Assembly (NCBI GenBank): GCA_963693085.1
Contig: OY856413.1
Span: 467,588,379-467,652,378, forward strand
Direction of reading: 5' to 3'
Length of the DNA stretch: 64,000 nt
From: Alisma plantago-aquatica
Lineage: Eukaryota; Streptophyta; Magnoliopsida; Alismatales; Alismataceae
Shown one piece after another: positions 13,001 through 24,888 of the stretch. Position 1 is the stretch's first letter. Every line of letters starts with the position of its first letter. The position numbers were made by a program, and so were the translations under genes. The notes beneath the pieces were generated by a model. It was given only the letters and a program-made list of their open reading frames with translations, was not told the DNA's origin and did not search any database.

Positions 13001-13663
13001 TCAGGCTTCAGCTTTAGGGGGGTTGGCCACCAATTGTGTTTATATTGTTCTAGGGCTATGTTTATCTCTCATGCATGCAGGTCTGATGATGTTTGTGGGG
13101 TGTGTGCCCTACTACCTATCTATGTGCTTTTGTTGCACAAATTTTATTATTTGTTCATGGCAAGTATCCTCTTTTATAATGTTATGATGTTTCTTTTCTT
13201 TTATGCCCGATTGGGTAGTCCTTATCTCTTGCATGGGAAGCCTTTACATTTGATGTCCTTTATTACCTTATATTGCTCAATTTGCTTTTTAATATGCACA
13301 TACCACCCTTTGTTGATGTATCTTATTGTTTCTCTTTTACTGGGGCATGCTTCCAATCCTAGGTGGAGGACTTGGATGCAAGGCATGTTGACCTGGAATT
13401 AGTTTGTGATGATGAAGATTGGATACAATCTTGAGGTGGTTTAGATTTCCTCTACATGGATCCTTATGATGTAAGTTTGTAACCCTTTGTTTTATAATTG
13501 AATATATTCATATTTTTATTCTGCTGCTATACTTTGGTCTTTTGTTACCATAAAATAAAGATTTGAAAATTTTACACCCACTCCATCATACCTTCTGAGT
13601 GTGTTTGGACTGGAGGTTTTATTGTTCAACTTTTTAGTAGAGAAGTGGTTTCACTTCTTTACA
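10072..13663 (+). mobile_element. 3' LTR of element B (3.6 kb)
   Basis: Starts TGTAACATACCAG and ends TTCTTTACA immediately before the GATTC duplication. It is co-linear with the 5' LTR. The TATA box is at 11158-11166 and the putative donor GT at 11391-11392. The difference of 13 bases in length comes from small indels. Confidence 0.9.
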
Positions 13664-13724
13664 GATTCTTGGCCCATGTTTTATATATTTGGGAGATTGG
13701 AAGTATTCCTTTCTCTCTCAGGTT
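13664..13724 (+). mobile_element. LTR A copy 3, right part (truncated)
   Basis: Begins with the second GATTC and continues the LTR A sequence (TTGGCCCATGTTTTATATATTTGGGAG...) as at about 2920-2980 in copy 2. Homology stops near 13724, where the LTR is cut by unrelated DNA. The remaining 3' end of this LTR, about 680 bases, is missing. Confidence 0.8.
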
Positions 13725-16545
13725 TCTCTATCAGATTGCATAGCATTTACGTTGTATGAAAATAGGTGACGTGATGTTGGAATGAGACAAGATTGTGAAG
13801 GCAAAATAGCACATAAAAAGTTTTGTGGTGTCTCCTCAAGGTTATCCCAACAAAGAATACAAGGGAAATGTCAATGTATTATTTTTTGTGAAGTTTTGCC
13901 AAAAAGGAGTTTGTTAGAGAAAAGACATTATATAAATAGTAAAATATTCTATATAACTAGAAGAATTTGTCAAAGGGTAAAGTAGATCCATGGAAGGTAA
14001 TAACTTTGTAGGCCCACGATTGGAGAAGGAATCACCCCATACCTAGGTGAAGTTTGGTATATAATGTGGCTGCTGATAAAGTTTATAAGGTTATAATAAG
14101 ATGACGGTGGGGCAGTTTGACCCTATATAATCTAAGAAAGTAGATTTATTACTTTCTGAGGGAAAATATGAGGCATTGTACAGTGATATGTTAGCTTCTA
14201 GAACCTCATAACTGCTGATATATGTCACTAGAACTTTTTCGTTGAAATTGGAAGTTGAACGGAAAGAATTGTGGCTATGGGTTGTGCATAGGGTATCAAC
14301 ATAGGAATTGGAAAGCATGTGCCTTTACGATAAAGTAACACCAAGTCATTGATCAAATACTTAAATAATATATTGCCATATGGGATTTCTTTGTTGAGAA
14401 TAGAGAGTATTATTATAAACCATGAGACATCATGCTTAAGGAAAAAAGTGTTGATATTTTTGATAGTGAAACATGAATCCATGGTTTTTAGGTTTTCTAA
14501 TACCCAATCTCATTCAGATTTTAGAAGGCTTAAGGTGATCTATGGTATTGGATGCATGTGTATGAAGTTCCGAATAAAATCACTATGATGTTTAAAAATG
14601 TGATTTTTTTTTGTGTGTGTGATAGGAATGACTATGATTTCAATAGGTAGGTATATGACAAAACATGGATTAACTAGAGTTAAGTGACCAACTAGTAAGA
14701 GAGAGAGGAGCTAAGAAATTCTACAAGCTTGTTTGGATATTTTGATGGATGGAACTCAAAACAAAAGAGAATAATCCTTTTTTATTTAAATGTAGACCAA
14801 GGTATTTGGTTGGGAATGGTTAAATATTGCATTTGAGGATGCCAACTTAGGATCACAGGTTTTAGGGTATGGTTTAGCAACTAAGAAGGAAAGATTTATC
14901 ATAGTTTATCTTCAGGGTTGAGATGTGTTAAAAAATTTGTGGAGTTCTTATGAAGTTAATAGTGTTCTTTTGGGAAGGTTATATGAAAAGAGCAGTGTAG
15001 CTTGGAAATAATATTGTTTAGGTTGATGGTGTTTCTTACAATAGGGTCAAAATGGCTTAAGGAGATGGCCAAAAACCATCTAACAAAGGCATTGTGTTAC
15101 AAGGATATATAGAAGAGGTGATAGATGTTCATCATGTCTATGGTCGTTAGAGCAATGAAAGATACCAAAATGAAGTTTTTAATGCAAACTGATAAGGATG
15201 TAAAAGATACACATTCTTTGATCCAATCAATCTATATATTTTCAACACCATATCCCTCACGGATATGCCAGAAGAAATTCCATTTGATGTGATCAAAGGC
15301 TTTGTCAAAGTATATTTAAGGGTTATAAGGGGTAGGTGATTAGATTGATGGTGATGAATAATCTCATTTGTAATATGATAAGAATCATGGATTTGTCGAT
15401 CTTTGACAAAAGTAAACTAGTTTTTGCGATGATATTTTTGACTTTAGGTGCTAATCTACTACTAAGGACCTTAGTAATGATTTTATAGCAACAACTAAGT
15501 AAATAGATTGGTCGGTTCTAAGATGAAGTTGGGATTGTTGACTTTGGTAATAAGGGCTATGTGTGTATCATTGAGCCTTTTGATAAGAGAAAATGGATTA
15601 TGATTTTTTTACATTTTCAAAGATGTCTTTAAAGATATGTTTAATGGAGTCTCAATTTGTAGAATAGAATGAGGTTGAGAAGCCATCATCACCAGATGAT
15701 TTGTTTGGGATGATAAATCTGTGAGCCCTTTATATTTCCTCTTGTGTGAAAGGACTAGTAAGAGAGGGTGTCAAAACCCTGTGGCTGTGGAAGAATGATT
15801 TATTGTGGGAAAAAATAAAGGTGTTGTTGTGTTATATATCTTTTTGGAAGGGTGCAATAATATTTGAAAATGTGATTTATGATGGTGGGTTTGTGGTGGG
15901 TATAGAAACTATGTATGATGAGGTTTTTTATGGAGTTGTAATATTTATGAGTTGAGTACATATTATGAAAAAAAGACATGATCCTATCACCTTATTTGAT
16001 ACATTTTATGTTTGATCATTTCTTTTAATAGGTGTCTTGGAGTTCCAACATAGACTCTAGAGAACAAGAGTCTTGAGAGAGTGATGAGAGTGTTAGAGGG
16101 TAAAGGGGTCAAAAAGATGTTGATAGCATATCTAAGAAGTGAGATTTGTTATATTTTCTTTACAGAACTATTATTTGAAACCAAAAACTTAAGACAAGAG
16201 TTAAATTTTTGAGAAGGTGTGGGTGTTGGTAATTAGGTATAGTTTTCCAAGAATGTAGAGCCGGATTGTTGTATGATGGATGCTTCAGCCAGAAATACTC
16301 AAATCTGAAAATTTTTAGCTCCCCAAATGAGGGTTTAGTGTCTAAGAAGACCAGATTATGATTATACATATATTTAGTGCCAAGTTAGGAAGAAGATAGA
16401 GGATTTAAGGCTAGTCAAATAGGGTCATAGAGGAAACAATCAATTTCACAAAAGATGGAGAATCTTTATTAGTCCATCTATAATTGTAGCTATGTGAGAT
16501 CAGATTATCTAGGTTGAAGGAGTTGATAAAGATGCCAAAGTGATT
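13725..16545 (-). pseudogene. Decayed LINE ORF2 (endonuclease C-end, RT, zf-RVT)
   Basis: An antisense, heavily mutated L1-type LINE ORF2 without any long ORF. Reading the minus strand from right to left, one finds an endonuclease C-terminal stretch (about 16540-16400, pattern F-x-x-F-I-N-S-F-N-L, then Y-R-W-T-N). Next is an eroded SDH region reading YNHNLVFLDT with the downstream FRFEYFWLKHPS block (about 16350-16270). The RT entry block KSSGDDGFSTSFY follows (about 15700-15660), then the palm motif DKAFDHIK (about 15310-15285), and finally a zf-RVT-like PLCSL...LFMCYFA segment (about 13880-13790). Stops and frameshifts are frequent, much more so than in the LINE at 39662-58369, so this is an older copy. 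The ends are not defined, and no poly(A) tail or target duplication was recognised. Confidence 0.7.
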
Positions 16546-16795
16546 CATGTGTAGACCTCCGGGCCAATATCGTTGATAAAACCTACTACAGTTCTAAGGG
16601 AGAACCGTTAAACCACCTCATAAGAGAAAGAAATATTGAAACTCCACCAACAAGATCAATCATAAACAAAAGAAATATTGGAACTCCGGCAGAAAGATCA
16701 AACATAAACAAAAAGAACCTACCGAGCAAAAAAACAAAAAGAACCTATCTGAGGAGAAGGTAAGGTTAAGAAGAGTGATTTACAACTATGCATAT
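16546..16795. other. Unclassified spacer
   Basis: About 250 bases between the LINE remnant and LTR H. It has a short internal duplication (the AAAGAAATATTG-AACTCC context near 16627 and 16669), and AAAAAGAACCTA occurs twice near 16721-16745. No gene or known element was recognised. Confidence 0.4.
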
Positions 16796-19678
16796 TGTAA
16801 CACTAAGCAGAAGAATAGATCTCACTGGGATGTCACAAAATGATTATCATTGCATAAAAATAAAGTTCATTTATAAACTAACACATGATAAAGGAATAAT
16901 TATCATACTCGGGTCCTCAACATAACTCACACATGAACAAAACTAAGCATGTTTACTCTTAAACATCCTACACTTTCTCATAAAACTCACACTACAACTA
17001 AAACATGAGTCTCATAAATATAAAGGAAATCTACTCTATTGATAGTTGGCACACCACCAGATGAAGTCTCAAATGTCCTTGAGATTCTTCTTTAACTGGT
17101 CCTTAGATGGCTTTATCCTTGATGTTTCTCCTTTCCTACGGGCATCGCGCCCCCAACCATGCATCAAACAAATTGGTAAGTGGAATTGAACATATTATAT
17201 CTTTAAAGAAAATATGTAAATTGAAAATAAACTTTAAACATTGAACATTAAAAAAGAGACAACTACTTTTAGATTATGTCTTTTATCTTGACCTATATAA
17301 GAATCCTCGGGTTTTTCACCGAAGTGTCTCTTCTTTTGTGCACCAAAGTGCCTCTTCGGTTGCACCAGAGTGCCTCTTAGTTTTTCCTCGAGGAGCCTCT
17401 TGGTGAGGATCTTATAGAAGTTATCTTTTAATCATATCTTTCTCTTAAAACTCTAACTTTCTCTTAGAATTATAATATTGTCATTACTCTTAATGTTCAT
17501 GAAAGATGGTACAATAAATATTGACAACAAAGCATGACGTTTAGTTCATTATAAATTCATTGACTTTTAACAATTGAAACAATAAATAATCATTCACAAC
17601 ATTCATTGTACACATATAATTAAAAATCATCGAATTATGTTCAAAGTGCATGGACCACTTACCTCTTTCTTATAGAAGATCCTAGTTGCTTCCTTAGGTT
17701 GATGAAACTTTGAACACGTTCTTGGGGTTAAGAAACCCTAATTACCCTGTTATAACAATTATCATTCATTAATAATTAATATTCAACCTAGTTTCTAGGG
17801 TTTTGGGATTCTTGATGAAAATAGATGAAAATGGAGTTGAATCAGGTTTTGAAACTTAGTCCATCGTCTAGATCTAAAAAAATTGAGCAAAATCCATATA
17901 GAACTTGACCCGATTGGATGTACCAATAAAAAGATATGAATTTTCAAAGATAAATCTTCATTTAGCCTATCAAAAATTCCGAAAAATCCATGGTGGCATC
18001 GAGTTATCTACTAGCACCTGTGGGCCCTAATTGTCCGGTCCAATTAGGTCCAGACACAAGGCCAGGCTCACCTAAACCAAAGGGGGTGTGCGAAAAACCA
18101 AAATAGCCCACAGTATAGTGTGAAACATTGAAACCAGATTGGGGGTAAAATCAGTAACATGCCTCCTATCATCTTCTTCCTCAATCGAGAGCGAAGAACA
18201 GGGAAACGATCCCACATACTCAAGATTTCAAAACCAAAACAAAGTAAAAACGTTACTTTAAGTAGCCACTATTAAAATCCTCGTACTGATCCGATCTCAA
18301 AAAGCCATACCTCGGGTCCGGCGGTGACTCAAAGGTCAAAAATTGACCTTCTCCATGAATGGCTGAAGGTGATCCTGTGGTAGCGGTACAGATAGAGGCA
18401 ACCTGAACTATCACCACTGATAGGCCTGTGGCACCTTGGCGAAGGTGAAAGCATTGAAAATGAAACCATGGGGTCTGAGGTGAATGAAAAGCCCGAATTT
18501 GCTCTGCAGTCGTCGGCACATCAACAAAAGGGGGAAAAGAGGGGAAACCCGAGGTTACCTCGATACAGATGAACTCACGGCTCTGAAAGCTTGGTGGAGT
18601 TCCACTTATCTCGAATAGAGCATCGGTGGTCCTCGAAGGCTCTTGACTTATCATCGTCGATCACCGGAGGTGACAATAGAAAAAACAGAGAAGGGAAGGC
18701 TAGGTCGAGAGAAATGGAGGGAAAAGGGGATTCACAAGTTGGTTCCTTGATGACTGGGGCACGTCACAGGGGTCATAAACATAAGTTTTAGCAATTTGGG
18801 GCGATAGAATCACTGTCATTGCTAGAAACATGAAAGAAAAAGCAAATCCTTGTCTATCGGGAGCCCTAGGTCATGAAATCCAATTGAGTTTGGGATCAAA
18901 AGGTTCGAGAAGTTTCACTGATTGTGAAAAGGGCCCTAGTTTTGCTTGGAATTGAGGAGGGAGAGAGAACCGCGGTAGAGTTGGGGGACACCGACTGTAG
19001 TCTTAAGAACAGTGGGATGTAGGAGAAGGGAGAAGGCCTCCCCGATCGCAGACACCTCCATGAGAAAGAGTCTGACCCGAACTCGGATCCTATAGGGTGT
19101 GTGACACATAAAATCGATTGGACCAAAGTCCATAAGATATAGGATTAGGTTATTTTAGGGTTATTTCTTGAAATTTGGTTAATTCTTTCCTAGTTTAATT
19201 TGGAGTATCTAGGAAAGTCCAAATCAAATGAAAAATTTGCATGCTATCTAATTTTAGCACATGGAGTCTGAAAATATGGTTAGTTTCCTGATTTGTCCAA
19301 CCTAGCTTATTATATCTCACTTTTTAGGATAAACATTTAATTAATCATATAAGATTATTGAAAATGAATTTGGGGAAAATATTTTGGGAAAATCATTAAA
19401 TTATCAAAACCAAATTATGATAAATTTTGAGGTCATAAAAACAACATTGATTGGGTAAATTTCATATTGATCCGTAAATATCAATTATTTACTAGATAGG
19501 GCTAAATTGATGATATTTAATTTCAATTTAGTGCAAAATTTTTCCCATTTACTTTATGTAACATATTTGGGAACCATCATCACATTATTCTATGTATTAT
19601 ACATTAATTTTGGAACAAAAACAAATTAGGTTTCAAATTGGGATCATTTTATAAGGTTCAAATGTTTAGAGTGTTACA
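16796..19678 (-). mobile_element. Solo LTR H (2.9 kb, antisense)
   Basis: On the minus strand it starts TGTAACACTC at 19678 and ends TTACA at 16796, so it has the TG...CA termini of the long-LTR Ty3/gypsy group. Its ends resemble those of LTR C (TGTAACATCC...GTGTTACA). Flanking five-base sequences are CATAT (16791-16795) and CTTAT (19679-19683), a target duplication with one change. No PBS, PPT or second LTR accompanies it, so it is a solo LTR left by LTR-LTR recombination. A GC-richer part (about 18250-19130) would be the transcribed leader, with a TATA-like CCTATATC upstream near 19140 on the minus strand. Confidence 0.7.
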
Positions 19679-20399
19679 CTTATCCTCTACTAATATAATC
19701 TCATGGTATATAAAAAAAGTAACAAAAAGGTAATCATTTGTAAAAATAAATTTATTTCAAATGTTGATGTTAATTTGGTGTCTATCATTCTTTTAAGTAT
19801 TGAGTTGGTAAGTGTTATTGGATCAATTGTCAACTGCCACTTCAGGGGTATGGAAGATGACTACATATAAGAGGCGTTCTCTCCACCGAGAAAAAGTGAT
19901 CTCTCTATTAGTGAATCTCCATATAGGCCCTTTGTTAGCTTCAAACGCATTGCCTGTTTACACCATGAATAACTATCTACTGTGAAGTAGATAACGTTTT
20001 AGAAAACTGGTACCTGTTGCGGTTTTAGACTAACGCTCCGTGAACTGTTCATTTTTTCTATGCCACGAAATACGCGACAGTGGCATATTTGACAATAGAT
20101 ATAAAGTTCTTGATGAGCCCATTAATTTATCTTTCTAAGGCCGAACAACAGTTCAACTTACCTTCGGCACACTTAAGGAACCAGAATTTATCTTGTGCGC
20201 TCACACATGATAATCTTTGCGTAAATTGTGATTCTATTCATTCTGTTTGGAAATGATATAAATTTTATTAATGCCAGCTTGTTTAACCAAAATATCTACA
20301 ATCAAGTAAATTTAACGAGGAACATAATAAATACCTTGTATAATTATAACATGGTTCTGTCACTCAGGACAGTTTTTGCTATAACCATTTATGTTAGCG

Positions 20400-20560
20400 G
20401 TTCAAGAGGAGACAAGCCTATTGTGATACCACTACAATTACACACAACATGACCTCTCGATACCTTTGTGTAGAGACCCAGTGTGATCAGGGGTTTGATT
20501 CTGTGATATGTGGTACCACCCCAAAACAAGCTTTACCAGTTGAGCTAGTGGATGAATTTT
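20400..20560 (-). mobile_element. SINE-like tRNA-derived head
   Basis: On the minus strand, CTAGCTCAACTGGTAAAGC (near 20550-20530) fits the RNA polymerase III A box. About 37 bases later AGAATCAAACCCC (near 20500-20488) resembles a B box with two changes, preceded by GGTGGTACCAC as in tRNA-like plant SINE heads. The sequence does not fold as an intact tRNA, because no matching acceptor arms were found, so a SINE or tRNA pseudogene is more likely. The 3' end and target duplication were not resolved. Confidence 0.45.
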
Positions 20561-21376
20561 GGGGATTTGATTGGATGTTCGATCGCTCAAGACAGTTCAT
20601 CAAGGCTGAAGGTGTGTTCCCTCTTTTTTCTTTCTAATTTGACTTGGGCACCCTTAGGTCAAACAGGTTTAGATTAATCGTCTTCAATCGGATATGTTCG
20701 AATTCTTTAGTTTGCCTTCTGAATAGTGAATCTCGGCTTGAGCAACAATTGATTAAGATTTTGTCCTCAAAGCATCAAAATAGCACAGATCTGTCATATT
20801 TTTAAAGACGAAACTGTAGACTCGCATATAAAAAAGTTGGAATATTTCCAATTTGGATGGATGTTATAACCTAGACAACAAGGGCGTGACTAGGCGGAGG
20901 AAGGTCATGACATTTGCTGAGCGGATTTTGGAATTTTATTTTCGCTTTCATCCAAGTGACACTTTGGCATGGAAAGTGGGGAAAACCCTTGCTAACCAAG
21001 CGTGGTCCATGTTCATTAGCAGTGATGAGAAACATCAATCCACCCGACGGTCCACGACGGTTATTAGACGGAGACACAAGATTGTTAACATTTCTCAGCA
21101 GTAAGAGTGGAATTGGTATTGATCGTCGGCTGGAATTTTCAATCTGCATTTACTTCTAGGTGCCACGACTGGCGTCAGGCAGAGCAAAGAGTCAATAAAT
21201 CAATTTCTTCTCGCACGCCGACAATGAACCCACACAAATTTAGAATCAACACAAACGCTAGGAAACGAAGTTGCTTATTGATGGCATACATACCGACTCG
21301 GTCACGACGGCCAGGACTAACACATCGAGCCCTTTTCGTTTCACGTGTGCTACAGCCTTCGGCGTACGACGACGTT

Positions 21377-21530
21377 TTCAGCGTGAGAAACAGTTTTTAT
21401 GGTTGCCACACAAATGGCTCTCCTTATCCACTTGACAAAAATATCATATCGCTTTCAGCAAGAGAAACAGTCTTGGTGATTGGCACATAATTGTCTCTCC
21501 ATATCAACGTGACAATTCATCTCATTCGGC
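21377..21530 (+). repeat. 77-bp tandem duplication
   Basis: Two diverged units begin TTCAGCGTGAGAAACAG (21377) and TTCAGCAAGAGAAACAG (21454). Both continue through a GG-TT/TT-GG-CACA block, TCTCC and TTGACAA/GTGACAA to a CATATCGC/CATTCGGC end. They lie inside the CpG-rich block. Confidence 0.6.
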
Positions 21531-22464
21531 CTCTACGACAAGTACAAATAGAAGAGGACAGAAGGCCTTAACTTTTGTGGCGTCTGTTCCGAACAAGATT
21601 ATTCAAGTTACCCGATAAATCGATGATGGTTTGAGCAATTCCTCGAAAGTTGTATGTTTCATCCATCATATCACATAAGCCTAATATGTTGCTAGGAAAT
21701 TAAACCCTGCAAGTATTACTTGTTCTAAACAGAAAAAGATGGGAAGAATCAGCTACCAATAGAAACATAGAACAATCAATCTCGATGGGAACAACACCAC
21801 AAATGTTGAAAGCTCCCCCAGATGTGGGGAAAAGGAAAACCTGAAGTCCGACAATGAAATTTATTCAAGCATCAGAATAAGTGCGAAAACCAGTTTGTAT
21901 TTATACCATTCGAATTTGATTCTTTTAGATTACGTGCAACTTGTTGTTTGTCTGCCTTTAATTTCATTATAATAATTTTTACCCTATTATTTGGTGATCA
22001 AGAAACACAATATTTCAATATTCAAAAAGACTTTGTTGCCGGCAAAAAGGATACCAATAAAACGTCTAGGCTTCTCACATGATCTGTATATGCCTATGAG
22101 GTCATCGTAATAATCTGTATGACACTCTAGTGTACAAATTTGATACAAGGTAACATGTTGTTTCTTGTGGAAAACTACCCTTAGTTATGGTCTTGTCGTC
22201 TTGTACCCTCTAGGTCACAATCTGTGCCGCGACATCACCCTTGTAGTCGCTTGACATCTAACAAGGACATGGGCGAAGTGATACACTTCTACAACTTTTA
22301 ACAATGAACACTTCTGTTAGATGAGCCATGCCTCGTTTTAATGGTCATGTAGCAATTGCATGTCAAAAACAATTCTTTTACCGACCTCATATCTATATGC
22401 ATATCTCATAGTGTTGATCAGAATTGAACCTAAAATCATTTCTGGCCTCTTTGGATAAGCAAAT

Positions 22465-23286
22465 CAAACCTAGGTCTGGAAGTCATATTTTTAACTAGAT
22501 GTCATTGCATACTTTTACTTCTCTGAAATCATAATGTATCAGTATAATTTCTCGAGAATAGTGGTCTGAGTAGATCCTAGGAAGGTGGTCAACATGTACA
22601 TAAGGAATTTCATAGATGAGTAATATATTAGGCATTCCTGGATGAATAATGTACAAGTAGTTATTATATGTAATCTTTCATGTAATAAGCCTTTTTGTAT
22701 ATGACCTTAGCACTAGAAAAATTGAGATCCAAAAGTCATCCAAAGAATTTGTCATTGAATAATTTTGCTTCTTGAAAATTATAGTGTGTTGTTCTATTTC
22801 CTCGGGGATTGTGGTCTAAGCATATCCCAGGAACATGCTTGAGATTTACCCATGGGAATTTCAACATGAGTAATGTATAAGGCATTTCTTGATGAATAAT
22901 ATATTGAGCTATACTATATGTGACCTTAGCACTACAAAAACTCAAGTCCAGAAGGCATGCATCTAACAAGCTATCGTTGAATACTTTTTCTTATTGGAAA
23001 TTATATTATGTCACCATAATTCCTTGAGGATTATTGCCTAAGTAGATCCTAGGAAGTTGATCAACATATACATATGGAAATTCCTGAATGAGTAATGTAC
23101 TTGGGATACATGGATGAATAGTGCATTAGCCATCGCTCAATCTAATCTTTCCAGTAAAATGATTTTCAGTGTGTGACGTTAGCACTAGAAAAACCTAGGT
23201 CTGCAAGTCATGCTTCTAACAAGATATCATTGAATACTTTTGATTCTCAAAAATTATATGTTTAATTATAATTTCTTGAGGATTGT
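22465..23286 (+). repeat. Tandem repeat J, about 250-bp units (left half)
   Basis: Three and a half diverged units. The marker AAGTCAT or its variants recurs at about 22480, 22735, 22955 and 23207, and the marker TAGATCCTAGGAAG at 22571, 22821 (CATATCCCAGGAA) and 23043. This gives periods near 250, 220 and 254 bases. The last unit is cut at GAGGATTGT by element D and resumes in the same phase at 63622. Confidence 0.8.
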
Positions 23287-23800
23287 TGTATAACCCGGCT
23301 TTTTTCATGTTTTAATATATTATTTGCAAATAATATAATATAAAGGACACATTAGAAAGATGATTATCTATGTGCCTTGTTTGAAAATTATGGATTGAGA
23401 GTACAAATACTTTATATGGGATAGATTTAGTGTATATCATTGTTTTCAATAAACCATTAATAGATTTTGGACAAAGAAAGAGAGAAAAGTCCAATAATAA
23501 AGAAATTTATAAAGGCAATTCTATATGGATGTTTTAAATATGGAGTTATGTAGAATACTCTAGAAATGAGAGTTTTAGTGCATAAATGAATGATACTTAC
23601 CTTATGAATTGTTGAATCATAGAACTACGCAATATTGGACAATTATGTAAAAGCAAATAAAATGTGTGGTGTCTTAAATAACTAAAAGAATAATTATTTA
23701 GCCATTATTATTGGCAACACATTTTTTGAGGCAACAATTAGTATTGTTTTTATCTAAAGTTGGGTATACTAAAAAATAATAATGGAAATAAGAGTATTCT
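23287..23800 (+). mobile_element. 5' LTR of D, segment 1
   Basis: Starts TGTATAACCCGG and runs to the insertion site of C. It aligns with the start of the 3' LTR (59118-59621), which begins TGTAAACAAG. The last five bases, ATTCT, are the left copy of the target duplication of C. Confidence 0.8.
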
Positions 23801-24878
23801 TGTAACATCCCATATTTTCAATATTAATTTAAGTCTTAAGATAGGATTTTATTAATTAAATGATAATTGAGGGGTTTATTAGCAAAAGACCATGTAGAGG
23901 AATTTTCTTAAAGAATAATGAAGTTATAATTAGAAAATAATATTAGGATTAATCCACCTTTTTCTCCATAACAAATATGATTTATGCACTCAAGAAAATA
24001 GATGTTGGCCCCTCACCCTTTTCTCTTTCCTAACCTTAAATAATGTTTAAGGGGAGTGGAAGAGAGAAATAAAAGGTTCCAAATTCAAAATTATACTTTG
24101 TATAACTTAAGAAAGATGTAATCTTCTCTCCTTTCATAATTCTAATAAGAAGAAAATCTTTTTTTCTCTCTCCTCCAATAAAGTTGCTCCCAATGCACAC
24201 AAATATATAAGACATAACCTTTTAAGAGAATAATTAATGTCCATCTCGAATTTTCTCAATGTACTAACAAAAGAAAGTATTTTTCCAAATTTTCTAATCT
24301 ACTAATGCATTAAGTTAAAGTTAAATGGATATTAAAGAAACTATGATCAAGACTTACGAAAAACCTAAATCTAATTGAATAGAATTAATCTAGACTGCTT
24401 AATTAGTTTATGGTCCAAATTTGGACTAGTTTGACCATGTTTGACCCTTTAAATCGATTATACAAGTTTCCATATAGTTTTGTAAAGAATTTAATCAAAA
24501 TACATTAAATACATAAAATTTCCCTAAAGTCCCATTTTTATTTGCATTGTCACGCGCTTCTTTTTTTATTTTCCTTTTGGGCCGCGATCAGACGGTCGTC
24601 GTTTTAAGTGCTAGCGATCCAACGACTTTGGACCCATCTCCTACCTCGAGTAGGAGACCTAGAATAGGAAAACGTGTCATATTTTCTTCACTGACTACGA
24701 TTTCCCTCCACAATTTGTCTCCTTCCAAACTCTCTCCACCGATGAAATTGCCTCATCCAAACGAATCTATCAAACTCAATATTTGAGGGATTTTGTGCCT
24801 TATAAACAAAATGCCCATTTGGGCTCGTCACCTTTCTCTGATGGCAATTTGCAGACACGACCACAACATTTTCCCTTC

Positions 24879-24888
24879 CTATTTAAGG
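24879..24888 (+). promoter_or_regulatory. Putative LTR C promoter TATA box (5' LTR)
   Basis: CTATTTAAGG comes at the change from AT-rich U3-like DNA to a C-rich leader (CTCCTCCCTC). It is kept identically in the 3' LTR at 29361-29370. The function is inferred from position and conservation only. Confidence 0.55.

Larger units (their letters stand above)
5787..13663 (+). mobile_element. Element B: complete non-autonomous LTR retrotransposon
   Basis: A 7.9-kb element made of two LTRs (3605 and 3592 bases) around only 680 internal bases. Both ends are defined by TG...CA-type termini and a perfect 5-bp duplication GATTC. It keeps a PBS and a polypurine tract but encodes no gag or pol, so it fits the non-autonomous long-LTR classes that depend on helper elements. 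The right-hand half of its LTR (about 8150-9391) resembles LTR A (about 2410-3667), and the first 80 bases are also similar, so A and B are related subfamilies. The LTR pair is very similar by eye, which implies insertion after LTR A copy 3 was in place. Confidence 0.9.
19679..22464. other. Unclassified region with CpG-rich block, no recognised gene
   Basis: About 2.8 kb that matches none of the other repeats here. The part at about 19900-21600 keeps many CG dinucleotides, while the surrounding transposon DNA is strongly CG-poor. ORFs are short (the longest is 127 codons at 21107-21490), show no motif I know and overlap ORFs on the other strand. An 8-bp perfect stem, TATGCCAC/GTGGCATA, occupies 20059-20087. 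The stretch 21640-22464 is AT-rich with nothing recognisable. It could be old single-copy DNA or an unidentified DNA transposon. Confidence 0.4.

Noticed and set aside
18253..18654. A 133-codon ORF on the minus strand
   Set aside because: It lies within solo LTR H in its leader-like, GC-richer part, has no motif, and is interrupted by overlapping frames.
20480..20555. A functional tRNA gene
   Set aside because: Box-like sequences are present but the acceptor and anticodon stems do not pair. A SINE head fits better.
21107..21490. A 127-codon ORF in the CpG-rich block
   Set aside because: No recognisable domain, it overlaps other short ORFs, and it runs through the non-coding 77-bp tandem duplication.
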